A stretch of 64,000 bases of DNA, from NCBI RefSeq assembly GCF_905175375.1, contig NZ_CAJIMS010000001.1, positions 1-64,000 of the forward strand, read 5' to 3'. Made by a program: the position numbers and the translations under genes. The stretch comes from Chryseobacterium aquaeductus (GTDB lineage: Bacteria; Bacteroidota; Bacteroidia; Flavobacteriales; Weeksellaceae). Of the stretch, positions 8,364-16,776 are shown piece by piece (the stretch's first letter is position 1; each line of letters begins with the position of its first letter). The notes beneath the pieces were generated by a model. It saw only the letters and a list, made by a program, of their open reading frames with translations. It did not search any database and had not been told where the DNA came from.

Positions 8364-8371
8364 CAAATTTA
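8364..8371 (-). promoter_or_regulatory. -7 promoter element of the small-peptide gene
   Basis: Reads TAAATTTG on the minus strand, 25 nt before the ATG. A TTTG at 8396-8399 is 24 nt further upstream, slightly beyond the usual spacing. Confidence 0.45.
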
Positions 8372-8486
8372 ATGATTATTATTTAATGGTACCATCAAAT
8401 TTTTATTATATTTATAAATAACGTTGAAATTTTTGAAATAGTATATTTATTATCCATGAATAATCGAAATTCATTGCTAAAAAAAC

Positions 8487-8516
8487 AAATCCTTTCAAAT
8501 TGCTCTGAAAGGATTT
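8487..8516. terminator. Terminator downstream of rny
   Basis: An 11-bp perfect stem (AAATCCTTTCA / TGAAAGGATTT) with an 8-base loop, about 20 nt past the rny stop; the minus-strand exit is moderately T-rich. Confidence 0.7.
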
Positions 8517-8536
8517 ATTATTATATAGACTGATAC

Positions 8537-10108
8537 TTATCTTGCGATATTTACAGCTCTAGTTTCTCTGATTACAGTAACTCTTACTTGTCCAGGATAC
8601 GTCAATTCGTTCTGAATTTTCTCTGAGATGTCGTACGAAAGTTGAGATGCGATTTCGTCATTCACCTTACCACTTTCCACCATTACTCTTAGTTCTCTAC
8701 CAGCCTGAATTGCATAAGCACTAGAAACACCTTCAAAACTTAATGCCGCAGCTTCCAGATCTTTTAATCTTTGGATATAAGATTCTAAAACCTGACGTCT
8801 TGCTCCCGGTCTTGCTCCCGAAATTGCATCGGCAACCTGAATGATTGGAGATAATAACGACGTCATTTCTACTTCGTCGTGGTGAGCTCCAATAGCATTG
8901 ATAACTTCAGGGTTTTCACCGTATTTCTCTGCCCATTGCATACCCAATAAAGCGTGAGGAAGTTCAGATTCCTGCTCAGGAACTTTACCAATATCGTGTA
9001 AAAGTCCTGCTCTTTTAGCCATTTTTACATTAAGTCCTAATTCTGCAGCCATTGTTGCAGCGATATTTGCTACTTCTCTTGAATGCTGTAATAGGTTTTG
9101 CCCATAAGAAGAACGGTATTTCATTCTACCAACAATCTTCACCAATTCAGGGTGCAAGCCGTGAATACCAAGATCAATAATAGTTCTCTTACCAACTTCA
9201 ATGATCTCATCTTCAATCATTTTTTTGGTCTTTTCTACCACTTCTTCAATTCTTGCAGGGTGAATTCTACCGTCAGTTACCAATCTGTGAAGTGATAATC
9301 TTGCGATTTCTCTTCTTACAGGATCGAAACATGAAAGAAGAATGGCTTCCGGAGTATCATCAACAATGATTTCCACACCTGTCATTGCTTCCAATGCACG
9401 GATGTTTCTACCTTCTCTACCGATAATTCTACCTTTCACCTCGTCTGATTCGATATTGAAAACAGAAACTGAATTTTCAATTGCCTGCTCCGTTCCGATT
9501 CTTTGTATTGTTTGAATAACAATTTTTCTTGCTTCGCTTTTCGCATTCAGCTGAGCTTCTTCCATGATGCTTTGAACGTAAGCCTGAGCTCTTGTCTTAG
9601 CTTCTGCTTTCATGGTTTCTACCAACTCTGCCTTAGCTTCATCAGCCGTATAATTTGAGATCTTCTCCAGCATTTCAACTTTTTTAGCTGTTGCCGAGTC
9701 TAGATCCAATTGCTTTTTCTCTAAAATTTCTGTTTTTTTGGCGTAGTCAGCAATCTGTCTGTCGAGATCCTTCTCTAGTTTACCAGCCTTGCTAAGCTCG
9801 TCGTTAAGCTTATTTTCTTTGTCTTTAATTCTCTTTTCGCCTTCCTGCATTTTCCTTTCACGTACCTGAATATCTGCATCATGCTGAGATTTTAGCTCAA
9901 GAAACTTTTCTTTTGCCTGGAGATTTTTTTCTTTTTTTATCGATTCGGCTTGTACGTTGGCTTTTTCTATAAGATTTTCGGCATTCTTGGTCGCATCGTC
10001 TATAATAAATTTGCCTTTAGCATTGAGTGAACTTTTAGAAAATACCATTCCTAAAACAGCACCTATTACCAAACAAATAACGCTTATAATAATAGCGGTT
10101 GTTGTCAT
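8537..10108 (-). CDS. rny: Ribonuclease Y
   Basis: Membrane-anchored endoribonuclease that initiates mRNA decay. The 523-residue protein has the full architecture: an N-terminal membrane segment (residues 5-25), a long charged coiled coil (about 30-200), and a KH domain with [19 protein letters not shown] (about 225-285). The HD domain has [10 protein letters not shown] and [10 protein letters not shown] (about 340-430), where the His-Asp pair binds metal. The C-terminal domain ends with [14 protein letters not shown]. In the same direction downstream of zapA and the 6S-like RNA gene, an arrangement that links cell division and RNA metabolism. Confidence 0.97.
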   Translation of the reverse strand: MTTTAIIISVICLVIGAVLGMVFSKSSLNAKGKFIIDDATKNAENLIEKANVQAESIKKEKNLQAKEKFLELKSQHDADIQVRERKMQEGEKRIKDKENKLNDELSKAGKLEKDLDRQIADYAKKTEILEKKQLDLDSATAKKVEMLEKISNYTADEAKAELVETMKAEAKTRAQAYVQSIMEEAQLNAKSEARKIVIQTIQRIGTEQAIENSVSVFNIESDEVKGRIIGREGRNIRALEAMTGVEIIVDDTPEAILLSCFDPVRREIARLSLHRLVTDGRIHPARIEEVVEKTKKMIEDEIIEVGKRTIIDLGIHGLHPELVKIVGRMKYRSSYGQNLLQHSREVANIAATMAAELGLNVKMAKRAGLLHDIGKVPEQESELPHALLGMQWAEKYGENPEVINAIGAHHDEVEMTSLLSPIIQVADAISGARPGARRQVLESYIQRLKDLEAAALSFEGVSSAYAIQAGRELRVMVESGKVNDEIASQLSYDISEKIQNELTYPGQVRVTVIRETRAVNIAR

Positions 10109-10140
10109 ATATTGAGTTTTAATTGTCTAAATTTAAAATA

Positions 10141-10315
10141 AAAAACCTACAATAATTCAGTGATTTAGAGTAAACTCCTGATCTCCACGATTTGATCTGA
10201 TTCCTTCTCTCTGTAATCTGCGTAATGCAGCACGCCATTGAAAAGACTTTCGAACATTAATTGTTTAGTGTTGAGTTTACCTTAATGTGTTAGAATTACT
10301 GTAGGCAGGTTTTCG
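10141..10315 (-). ncRNA. ssrS: 6S RNA-like gene (6S-Flavo type candidate)
   Basis: The ~175-nt non-coding gap between zapA and rny folds on the minus strand into a rod with a central bubble, as 6S RNA does. The closing stem pairs CCTACAGTAATTC (10305-10293) with GAATTATTGTAGG (10158-10146): 13 bp, one G-U. An inner stem pairs GTAAACTC (10280-10273) with GAGTTTAC (10177-10170). A small hairpin CTGC/GCAG sits in the central region. A T-run directly follows the 3' strand, completing a terminator. 6S RNA mimics an open promoter and binds RNA polymerase holoenzyme. Position next to zapA also matches ssrS in gammaproteobacteria. Ends are approximate. Confidence 0.72.
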
Positions 10316-10323
10316 TGGAAAAA

Positions 10324-10611
10324 CTATTTTCCAACTTCATTCAACGTTTGATTAATTTTAGCTAATCTTTCGTTGGTTGATTTTATATTTTTTTCGTTAT
10401 TAAGTGATACTACTTCTGCATTGGTTCCCAATTTCAGGGCGCACATTGCCAAAGCATCTTGTTTATCTCTCACATCGAAATTTTGCTCAAAATCTTTAAT
10501 CATATTCTCAATTTGCTTCCCCACTTTGCGCAAGGTTTCTTCCTCGGCTGCGGGTACATTCAGCGGATATACTCTTCCTGCAATGTTGATGGTTATTCTC
10601 CTTACCTCCAT
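10324..10611 (-). CDS. zapA: Cell division protein ZapA
   Basis: A 95-residue FtsZ-binding protein that bundles protofilaments at mid-cell. The start is the ATG at 10611 (MEVRRITINIAGRVYPLNV); a longer upstream frame would run into the previous gene. The sequence has the ZapA pattern: a short beta N-terminal domain, EEETLRKVGKQIENMIKDFEQ, then the DKQDALAMCALKLGTNA helix and a coiled-coil tail. The ATG overlaps the stop of the upstream coiled-coil gene by one base (TAATG), indicating translational coupling. The 6S-like RNA gene follows. Confidence 0.9.
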   Translation of the reverse strand: MEVRRITINIAGRVYPLNVPAAEEETLRKVGKQIENMIKDFEQNFDVRDKQDALAMCALKLGTNAEVVSLNNEKNIKSTNERLAKINQTLNEVGK

Positions 10612-10913
10612 TATAGTCCACTGTTTTGAAGCTGTGCAATACAAAAGTCTACTTCTTTTACCAATCGGTTGATATGGTTTTTCATGAGTCTGTTGTGTTC
10701 AGGATTTCCTGATATTGCTGAATACAATTTTATGTTTTTCTGTTCTTCTGCTAATACCTGATTTCTCTTTCTCTCTACATCGTATTTCAACTTCAGGTCT
10801 TCATGCTCTTTATTCAATTCTGATAACTGTTCAGATAGACTTTGATGACTTTTATGAAGATTCAAAATCTTTTTTTCCAGTTCTGAAAAATTGTTTTCTA
10901 ATTCTTGAAGCAT
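10611..10913 (-). CDS. Coiled-coil protein coupled to ZapA
   Basis: 100 residues, almost entirely heptad-like coiled coil (LENNFSELEKKILNLHKSHQ, then SEQLSELNKEHEDLKLKYDV). The end is less regular: HNRLMKNHINRLVKEVDFCIAQL. No signal peptide. Coupled to zapA by a TAATG overlap, so it is likely a division-associated partner, comparable in size and character to ZapB, though homology cannot be claimed from composition alone. Its promoter lies just upstream. Confidence 0.75.
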   Translation of the reverse strand: MLQELENNFSELEKKILNLHKSHQSLSEQLSELNKEHEDLKLKYDVERKRNQVLAEEQKNIKLYSAISGNPEHNRLMKNHINRLVKEVDFCIAQLQNSGL

Positions 10914-10941
10914 TTCAGGTTTCTAATATTCTAACTAATAG

Positions 10942-10971
10942 CAAAAATATGAAAATAATAAGACTAACAAA
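10942..10971 (-). promoter_or_regulatory. Promoter of the coiled-coil-zapA unit
   Basis: On the minus strand TTTG (10971-10968), an 18-nt gap, then TATTTTTG (10949-10942); the ATG follows about 28 nt later. Good fit to the Bacteroidetes consensus. Confidence 0.6.
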
Positions 10972-11003
10972 AATAAAAGTCTCTATATTTTGACTAAAAA
11001 ACA

Positions 11004-11029
11004 AAAGGAGATGTCAAAGCATCTCCTTT
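11004..11029 (-). terminator. Terminator of the porT operon
   Basis: A 10-bp stem (AAAGGAGATG / CATCTCCTTT) with a 6-base loop; on the minus strand it exits into TTTTGTTTTTTA. Confidence 0.8.
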
Positions 11030-11050
11030 CTATATTAATTTTTTGTTATA

Positions 11051-11833
11051 TTATTCAAATTTCAACACAAACATGATTGCTCTTGTCTGTAAAGTAGAAA
11101 CTGCTGCTGACCAATAAGGTGGTGTAGTAGCATTATCTGCAACCATCTCGTTATTCATAAAGAAGGTTCCTCTAATGGCCGGAGTCAATTTAAATTTATT
11201 GAAGTAAAACTGAATTCCCATCTCAGCCGACCACGCAAAATTATGCGTTGTAGATCTAAATACCTGCTGTAAATTATCATCATCAGAATCAGAATTAGAT
11301 TGTAAATTAACGATATAGTTTACACCAGCTGCTACGTAAGGTCTAGAGTTATACCATCTGTCACCATGAAGTTCTAGCAACACCGGCACGTCTACCAATG
11401 TAGATTTTATATCTCTCACTCTATCTTTTTCCGTCAAAGCGATCGGTACAAAAGCAGGGTTTTGCGGATTTCCGTTTTGATAAATATCGTTAGATTGTGT
11501 GTTGAAGATCAACTGTCTTTGAGCAAACTGCAAACCTGGTTCTAATCTTACGTCTAGGTAATCATTTAATCTGAATTTTGCGATCAGACCTGCACCGAAG
11601 CTTGTGCTCGAATTAGATGTCACAAGATTTTGATTCTCATTCATTCCGTATCTAGGATTAAGTACGATACGGTAGTCTAGTAAATTACCATTTAGATAAA
11701 AACCCCAACTGAATTTTTGCTGGTCAAAATCTTCCAGCTTATCCATCCTGTTACGAGTTCTAAATTGAGCATCTGCAAAACTTGCAACGCTAACTGAGGC
11801 TAAAACCAGAGCTTTTAATAGAAATTTATTCAT
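11051..11833 (-). CDS. porT: PorT-family outer membrane beta-barrel protein
   Basis: 260 residues with a signal peptide (MNKFLLKALVLASVSVASFADAQ) and alternating strands typical of an 8-stranded outer membrane barrel. These include FSWGFYLNGNLLDYRIVLNP, DYLDVRLEPGLQF and FAWSAEMGIQFYF. PorT/SprT is a component needed for type IX secretion and gliding in Bacteroidetes, and the gene commonly neighbours ubiE, as here (3 nt apart). The window also encodes a type IX cargo protease at 53.5-56.2 kb. Assignment rests on signal, barrel pattern, length and neighbour; other PorT-like barrels are possible. Confidence 0.78.
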   Translation of the reverse strand: MNKFLLKALVLASVSVASFADAQFRTRNRMDKLEDFDQQKFSWGFYLNGNLLDYRIVLNPRYGMNENQNLVTSNSSTSFGAGLIAKFRLNDYLDVRLEPGLQFAQRQLIFNTQSNDIYQNGNPQNPAFVPIALTEKDRVRDIKSTLVDVPVLLELHGDRWYNSRPYVAAGVNYIVNLQSNSDSDDDNLQQVFRSTTHNFAWSAEMGIQFYFNKFKLTPAIRGTFFMNNEMVADNATTPPYWSAAVSTLQTRAIMFVLKFE

Positions 11834-11836
11834 AGG

Positions 11837-12568
11837 TTATTTTGTTGCTTTATAAATTGTGGCTATACCTAAACTTAATTTTATATATTCTACTTTTTTA
11901 AATCCTGTGTCTAAAAGTATTTGTCTCATCTTTTCACCAAACGGGAAAGCGTTTACAGAATCTGGTAAATAAGTATACGCCCTGTTGTCTTTAGAAACCA
12001 ATCTCCCGATTGCCGGTAATATATTTTTGAAATAAAACATATAAAACGGTCCCAAAAAACCCTCTACTTTAGAAAACTCAAGAATATAAACGCTCTTGTT
12101 TTCTTTCACTACTCTTCTCAGCTCTGCCAAACCTTTCGTAAGGTTTTCAAAGTTTCTTACTCCAAATGCAACGGAAACAGCATCAAATCTATTGTCCTCG
12201 AAAGGTAAATTTTCTGCATCGCCTTTCTGCATAGAAATTTTGCCGTCTAATTTAAGTTTTTTTATTTTAATAACGCCAACATTTAACATTTGTTGCGATA
12301 AATCTAAACCAACTACTTTTGCGTCGGTTCCTTTTTCTACAGCAATTGCCAGATCTCCTGTTCCGGTAGCCACATCAAGTACTTCCTGAGGAGCATCTTC
12401 CTTCATCATCCGTACAAGTTTGTTTCTCCACAAAACGTCTATTTTCATAGACAATGCGTGATTGAGTAAATCATACTTCGGAGCTATATTGTCGAACATA
12501 TCTTCTACCTGACTCTTTTTGCTTGAGTCTGAATTGTAGGGCGTTACTTTGTTGATATCGTTTGTCAA
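11837..12568 (-). CDS. ubiE: Demethylmenaquinone methyltransferase (UbiE/MenG)
   Basis: Catalyses the last step of menaquinone synthesis, SAM-dependent C-methylation of demethylmenaquinone. 243 residues. Family signatures: MFDNIAPKYDLLNHALSMKID near the N-terminus, VLDVATGTGDLAI (SAM-binding motif I), VSVAFGVRNFENLTKGLAEL and the C-terminal GIATIYKATK. The start is TTG at 12568, overlapping the upstream stop (TTGA); the next in-frame Met (MFDN) would drop the usual N-terminal residues, so the TTG with translational coupling is preferred. Menaquinone feeds the cytochrome bd oxidase encoded at 29.6-32 kb. Confidence 0.93.
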   Translation of the reverse strand: MTNDINKVTPYNSDSSKKSQVEDMFDNIAPKYDLLNHALSMKIDVLWRNKLVRMMKEDAPQEVLDVATGTGDLAIAVEKGTDAKVVGLDLSQQMLNVGVIKIKKLKLDGKISMQKGDAENLPFEDNRFDAVSVAFGVRNFENLTKGLAELRRVVKENKSVYILEFSKVEGFLGPFYMFYFKNILPAIGRLVSKDNRAYTYLPDSVNAFPFGEKMRQILLDTGFKKVEYIKLSLGIATIYKATK

Positions 12569-13134
12569 AACTTGTAATATTCTTTATAATAATTAAGATA
12601 ATCTTGTTTTCTGAAAATTTTTGATCGAGATTCTACTTTATCAATATTCTTGATCACCTGATCATATTCTTCATCTACATTGTAATAAAAGTCTTCTGTG
12701 TAAAGCTTATTAAAACGTTTGGCTCCACCAAAATATGGTTTTCCATCGATAAAGGTTTTATCCAACGCCAAAAGTAATGAATCTTTTTTAAGATTGTACC
12801 CATAATATTGACGATTAATGTAATAATCCTTATGAGCTATGTTAATAAGACCTCTTACTTTATTCACTTCAAACGCAGAATCATACAACAGTTTCTTATT
12901 TTGATCAAAAACTTTGATGGAATTTTTACCGTTGTTAAGATCAACATTAACGTATTGCCCACCTGAGATAATCCCCTCAGAGCCGTTATTGATCTTAAAA
13001 TAATAAGTTTCCGGCGTAGGATTGTCTACCAGGTAATAATTTTTCTTGGCTAAAAAGAAGAAATATATTCCAAAGGCAAGCACAAAGACTACGACTGCAA
13101 TAATTAACCCTTTTAAAGATGGATTGTTTTTCAT
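12565..13134 (-). CDS. Membrane-anchored protein of unknown function
   Basis: 189 residues. One N-terminal membrane segment (GLIIAVVVFVLAFGIYFFFL) after a short Lys/Asn-rich start places the rest outside the cytoplasm. The exposed part is rich in Tyr, Asn and Lys and looks beta-rich early (YYFKINNGSEGIISGGQYVN) with a charged end. No known motif recognised. Its stop overlaps the ubiE start, so it heads the unknown-ubiE-porT operon. A -7 element TAAATTTG (complementary to 13157-13164) lies 22 nt upstream. Confidence 0.7.
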   Translation of the reverse strand: MKNNPSLKGLIIAVVVFVLAFGIYFFFLAKKNYYLVDNPTPETYYFKINNGSEGIISGGQYVNVDLNNGKNSIKVFDQNKKLLYDSAFEVNKVRGLINIAHKDYYINRQYYGYNLKKDSLLLALDKTFIDGKPYFGGAKRFNKLYTEDFYYNVDEEYDQVIKNIDKVESRSKIFRKQDYLNYYKEYYKF

Positions 13135-13156
13135 AGATTGTTGAGAACAATTTTTG

Positions 13157-13164
13157 CAAATTTA
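13157..13164 (-). promoter_or_regulatory. -7 element of the unknown-ubiE-porT operon
   Basis: Exact TAAATTTG on the minus strand, 22 nt before the ATG at 13134; no convincing -33 box. Confidence 0.45.
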
Positions 13165-13201
13165 ATAATATTTTTAATTCTTTCTTATTAATATTAATTA
13201 T

Positions 13202-13209
13202 TAACTTTG
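13202..13209 (+). promoter_or_regulatory. -7 element of the KAS III gene
   Basis: Exact TAACTTTG, 25 nt before the ATG at 13235; the upstream -33 region is AT-rich without a clear TTG. Confidence 0.4.
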
Positions 13210-13234
13210 CATCTTTATAAAATCATTAAAACGA

Positions 13235-14302
13235 ATGCCGAATACGATCATTATTGGTTCTGGATCTTACATTCCTAGCAGAGTTATTGGTAGAGATTAT
13301 TTTCTAAATTCTGAATTCTATACCGATGAAGGCGAAAAAATAGAAAAGCCAACCGAAGAAATCATCTCAAAATTTGTAGAAATTACAGAAATTGAAAACA
13401 GAAGATATGTTGATAACGACACTTCAAACTCAAGAATCGGTTACGAAGCTGCAAAAATTGCGATCGAAGATGCAAATATTGATGGCGAAAACTTAGACTA
13501 CATTATTTACGCAAGTAATTTCGGTGAAGTGGGAAGCAACGGTGTTGCCAACTTTATGCCGAATATGGCAGCAAGAGTAAAAAACCATCTAGGTATAAAA
13601 AACAGAAAATGCATCACTTATGATATGATTTTCGGTTGTCCGGGCTGGGTTGAAGCCATGATCTTGGCAGATAATCTCATCAAAGCCGGAGTTGCTAAAA
13701 CCATTCTGGTGATAGGCTCAGAAACTTTAAGCCGCGTTACAGACCCTTATGACAGAAATAAAATGATCTTTGCCGATGGCGCAGGAGCCGTAGTGGTAAA
13801 GTCAACTGAAGAAGAAAACGTAGGAATTATTTCTCACAATACCATTTGCGATAACGGTCCTGAACTGGAATATTTACGAAATGGCGTTTCCATCAACAAA
13901 GATTTTGACGATCAGAAACTCTACATCAGAATGATGGGCAGAAAAATCTACGAATACGCACTCAAAAACGTTCCTGTAGCCATCAAAGAAACTATTGATA
14001 ATGCAGGTTTGTCTATTGAAAACATTGATAAAATTTTAATTCATCAGGCTAATGCAAAGATGGATTATGCCATGATAGACCGTCTTCACAAACTTTACGA
14101 AGTGAAAGAATATGACCATGCTGTCTCTCCTATGACAATTCAGGAGTTTGGAAATTCTTCTGTAGCAACAATTCCAACCATGTTTGATTTAATAATTAAA
14201 GGAAAAATGGAGGGTCATACGTTTAAAGAAAAAGGACACATTGTAATGACTTCGGTAGGTGCCGGAATGAACATCAATGCAATTGTCTACAAATTTCCTT
14301 AA
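13235..14302 (+). CDS. 3-oxoacyl-ACP synthase III family protein
   Basis: 355-residue thiolase-fold condensing enzyme of the KAS III (FabH-like) family. The catalytic triad is intact: Cys135 in FGCPGW, His270 in ILIHQAN and Asn307 in EFGNSS. DGAGAVVVKS is the family's conserved turn. It is longer than the classic FabH (about 317-335), with an N-terminal insertion (about residues 28-45), so a specialised condensation rather than primary fatty acid initiation is possible. No acyl carrier protein or fab genes are adjacent. Single-gene unit with its own -7 element and a strong terminator. Confidence 0.88.
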   Translation: MPNTIIIGSGSYIPSRVIGRDYFLNSEFYTDEGEKIEKPTEEIISKFVEITEIENRRYVDNDTSNSRIGYEAAKIAIEDANIDGENLDYIIYASNFGEVGSNGVANFMPNMAARVKNHLGIKNRKCITYDMIFGCPGWVEAMILADNLIKAGVAKTILVIGSETLSRVTDPYDRNKMIFADGAGAVVVKSTEEENVGIISHNTICDNGPELEYLRNGVSINKDFDDQKLYIRMMGRKIYEYALKNVPVAIKETIDNAGLSIENIDKILIHQANAKMDYAMIDRLHKLYEVKEYDHAVSPMTIQEFGNSSVATIPTMFDLIIKGKMEGHTFKEKGHIVMTSVGAGMNINAIVYKFP

Positions 14303-14326
14303 GACTTAAAATTTATTTTAAATATA

Positions 14327-14360
14327 AAAAAGCACAAGGGAAATTCTTTGTGCTTTTTTT
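14327..14360 (+). terminator. Terminator of the KAS III gene
   Basis: An 11-bp stem (AAAAAGCACAA / TTGTGCTTTTT) followed by a T-run, 25 nt after the stop. Confidence 0.85.
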
Positions 14361-14372
14361 AAAAACTCAATT

Positions 14373-15578
14373 ATGCAGAAAAACATTATAACAATTGTTG
14401 TTATCTTCCTCTTCCTAGAGGCTTATATTTACCAAGCAATCAGAACATTAACTGATAATTTATGGTTGAAAATTGCATATTGGGTAATCACATTATCAGT
14501 GTACGGCGTTTTCGCTTACGAACTTTCACATTTCCAACGATCAGACAGAGACGCAACCAAACCACATTTGATGATCAGCCTTTTCCTTATCTTCGCTTTA
14601 CCTAAAATTTTCATCGTTTTACTTTTACTAATTGACGATGTTTTCCGAACTGGTGCTTATTTTGTAGGATTTTTAAAACCAAACGAAAACTTTTTTCCTG
14701 AGAGAAGAAAATTTTTAAGTCTTGTAGGTTTAGGATTAAGTGGGGCGCTTTCAGCTCTTTTTATAGACGGTATTGCCTTTGGAAAATATCGACACAAAGT
14801 AAGAAAAGTAAAAGTTAAAATTAAAAACCTCCCAAATAGCTTCAAAGGATACAAAATCATTCAGATCTCAGACGTTCACAGCGGAAGTTTTTCCGACCCT
14901 AGCAAACTAGAACACGCAATTGATTTAATTAATGAACAAAACCCTGATCTAGTGCTATTTACCGGAGATATGGTGAATAATGTTTCAGAAGAATTCAAAC
15001 CTTTCATTCCTCTGTTTTCTAAAATAAAAGCGAAAGACGGTAAGTTTGCAGTCTTAGGAAATCATGATTACGGAGATTATATAACCTGGGATTCTCCAAA
15101 TGCAAAAAAGATCAATCTTGATCAATTGATCGAATACGAAAGACAAGCCGGCTTTGAAATGCTGATGAACGAAAACCGCGCAATCGACAGAAACGGAGAA
15201 AAATTATATATTTTAGGTGTAGAAAACTGGGGATTAAAGCCATTTCCACAATTTGGAAAAATTGACAAAGCTTTAGAAAACGTTCCGCAAAATGCAGCGA
15301 AAATTTTAATGAGTCACGATCCTACTCACTTTGATTACGTTGTTAAAAAACACCCTGCAGACATTAGCTTAACGCTTTCCGGTCACACACACGGAATGCA
15401 GTTTGGTTTGGATTTAAAAAACATCAAATGGTCACCCGTGCAATATCGTTATCCGAAATGGGCAGATCTGTACGAAAGTGAAGGAAAATTGCTCTACGTG
15501 AACCGTGGTTTTGGAGTTTTGGCTTACCCTGGAAGAGTTGGTGTTTTGCCTGAAATTACACTTTTGGAGCTGAATTAA
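14373..15578 (+). CDS. Membrane-anchored metallophosphoesterase
   Basis: 401 residues. About four N-terminal membrane segments (roughly 4-22, 30-50, 65-90, 115-135) precede a calcineurin-like phosphoesterase domain. All metal-binding motifs are present: IIQISDVHSG, VLFTGDMVN, AVLGNHDYGDY, ILMSHDP and LTLSGHTHGMQFG. This arrangement is that of YkuE/YaeI-type enzymes, some of which hydrolyse UDP-diacylglucosamine or other phospholipid-linked substrates at the inner membrane. Substrate not determinable here. Starts 12 nt after the preceding terminator; no partner gene. Confidence 0.9.
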   Translation: MQKNIITIVVIFLFLEAYIYQAIRTLTDNLWLKIAYWVITLSVYGVFAYELSHFQRSDRDATKPHLMISLFLIFALPKIFIVLLLLIDDVFRTGAYFVGFLKPNENFFPERRKFLSLVGLGLSGALSALFIDGIAFGKYRHKVRKVKVKIKNLPNSFKGYKIIQISDVHSGSFSDPSKLEHAIDLINEQNPDLVLFTGDMVNNVSEEFKPFIPLFSKIKAKDGKFAVLGNHDYGDYITWDSPNAKKINLDQLIEYERQAGFEMLMNENRAIDRNGEKLYILGVENWGLKPFPQFGKIDKALENVPQNAAKILMSHDPTHFDYVVKKHPADISLTLSGHTHGMQFGLDLKNIKWSPVQYRYPKWADLYESEGKLLYVNRGFGVLAYPGRVGVLPEITLLELN

Positions 15579-15603
15579 ATGAAATAGCAATTGCTGTTTT
15601 TAT

Positions 15604-15849
15604 TTATAAATATTCCTTCGATAAAATTTCAATCAGTACTCTTGAGTCAATTACGTCTTTCTCAAAAAGTCTTAGTGCCTCACGAACTTTAGGATATTCA
15701 TCAATAAATTCGAGATTATCAACTTCAAAAATTTCAAAATCATTCAATGTTTTTCGGAATAACTCTTCGTCAGTACCCCAATATTTTATGTACTTACTTT
15801 CATCAAGAAAAATTTCAATCAAGGTCTCATCGTGTTTTACTTTCTTCAA
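15604..15849 (-). CDS. Small protein of unknown function (possibly 3' part of a frameshifted gene)
   Basis: 81 residues from a TTG start, acidic and helical (FLDESKYIKYWGTDEELFRK, ending LIEILSKEYL). No domain recognised. The only available start is TTG within the coding part of a small upstream frame (15937-15827). Removing one A from the A4 run near 15837 would join them into a 110-residue protein reading VVKRFEESKHDETLIEIF across the junction, which looks natural. Either two overlapping small genes or one frameshifted gene; I lean to the latter. Confidence 0.5.
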   Translation of the reverse strand: MKKVKHDETLIEIFLDESKYIKYWGTDEELFRKTLNDFEIFEVDNLEFIDEYPKVREALRLFEKDVIDSRVLIEILSKEYL

Positions 15850-15937
15850 ATCTTTTTACGACCGAAGAATTACTAATCGGGATCTCGTCTTGATTAGGAA
15901 ATCTTATTGTTTCTGGTAACTGCAAAGTTGGTTTCAT
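15827..15937 (-). CDS. Short frame, possible N-terminus of the preceding entry
   Basis: 36 residues from an ATG at 15937, 2 nt after the stop of the deacetylase-like gene: MKPTLQLPETIRFPNQDEIP and so on, ending RFEESKTR. It overlaps the 81-residue frame by 23 nt in a different phase. The tight spacing to the upstream gene supports translation. Probably the true N-terminus of one gene broken by a one-base insertion. Confidence 0.4.
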   Translation of the reverse strand: MKPTLQLPETIRFPNQDEIPISNSSVVKRFEESKTR

Positions 15938-15939
15938 AA

Positions 15940-16692
15940 TCAAAATATATAATCTTTCATTCTCGATGTCGCCAGTTCCTTTTCATTGATCCAAGTCAGG
16001 AAATCTTCTAATTTGTCCTCCATTTTTTTTCCACAGTTGTAGCTTCTGTAAAACGGAACTTTAAACTGGTAATTTTTCACATCGGTAAATTGCCAGGACT
16101 CCAGATACACCAATACAAATTCGTAATTCTTTAGTGTCTCAAAAACCATATTCTGATAATATTTCATCGGCAAAACCTGAAACACAAAATCATTATAAGG
16201 AAGTTGGCTGTAAGGCGAGATACTTTCCGGAACAAGGCTTATTCCGTTTTCTTCTGTAATTTCTGAATCTCTTTTTAAGCGTTTAAATGGAAACAAAATA
16301 TCTGCATTGTCAATGTTTGAGATATAAGTAAATCCCATTAATTTCAAATCTTCATCGCCAATTTTAAATTCCTTTTGGCGAATCCCTTTGATCTGTTTTT
16401 CAAGAAAATCTTCAATTATTTTTTTGGTCTCTTCAATTTGTGATGCAGAAGAATTTTTGTTATAAAAAGCAATTTCATGCCCTTGAGCAGAAATTACTTT
16501 TATCAAATTTTTTAGTTTTTCAGCTATTGAAATTTCAATAAAGAAACTTGTCTTTATATCACGAATATCCAAAATTCTTAAAACAGACTTTGTGTTTAAT
16601 TCTGTGATTTCCAACCTTTGATCATCAGAAATCTGAACTCCTTTTTTAGTTTCAGATTCAATATTAATAATGTTAAAAGTAAGTAAAATCAT
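15940..16692 (-). CDS. Polysaccharide deacetylase-like protein, degenerate
   Basis: 250 residues with the layout of a NodB-type deacetylase barrel: MILLTFNIINIES at the position of the first catalytic strand, VLRILDIRDIKTSFFIE resembling 'LLDILKKYNIKATFF', then VISAQGHEIAFYNKNSS resembling the 'GHEIgnHt' motif. The C-terminal half (YFHPWEFTD-like VYLESWQFTDVKNY) is also family-like. The catalytic Asp of motif 1 and the HxxxH metal ligands appear to be missing, so activity is doubtful. Downstream small frames follow after 2 nt. Confidence 0.6.
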   Translation of the reverse strand: MILLTFNIINIESETKKGVQISDDQRLEITELNTKSVLRILDIRDIKTSFFIEISIAEKLKNLIKVISAQGHEIAFYNKNSSASQIEETKKIIEDFLEKQIKGIRQKEFKIGDEDLKLMGFTYISNIDNADILFPFKRLKRDSEITEENGISLVPESISPYSQLPYNDFVFQVLPMKYYQNMVFETLKNYEFVLVYLESWQFTDVKNYQFKVPFYRSYNCGKKMEDKLEDFLTWINEKELATSRMKDYIF

Positions 16693-16776
16693 TTAAAGTA
16701 AATTTTGAATAAAATACATAAAACATTATCAATCAATAATTAAAAGTAAAATCAAATAAAGTCATACTTTAAGTAA

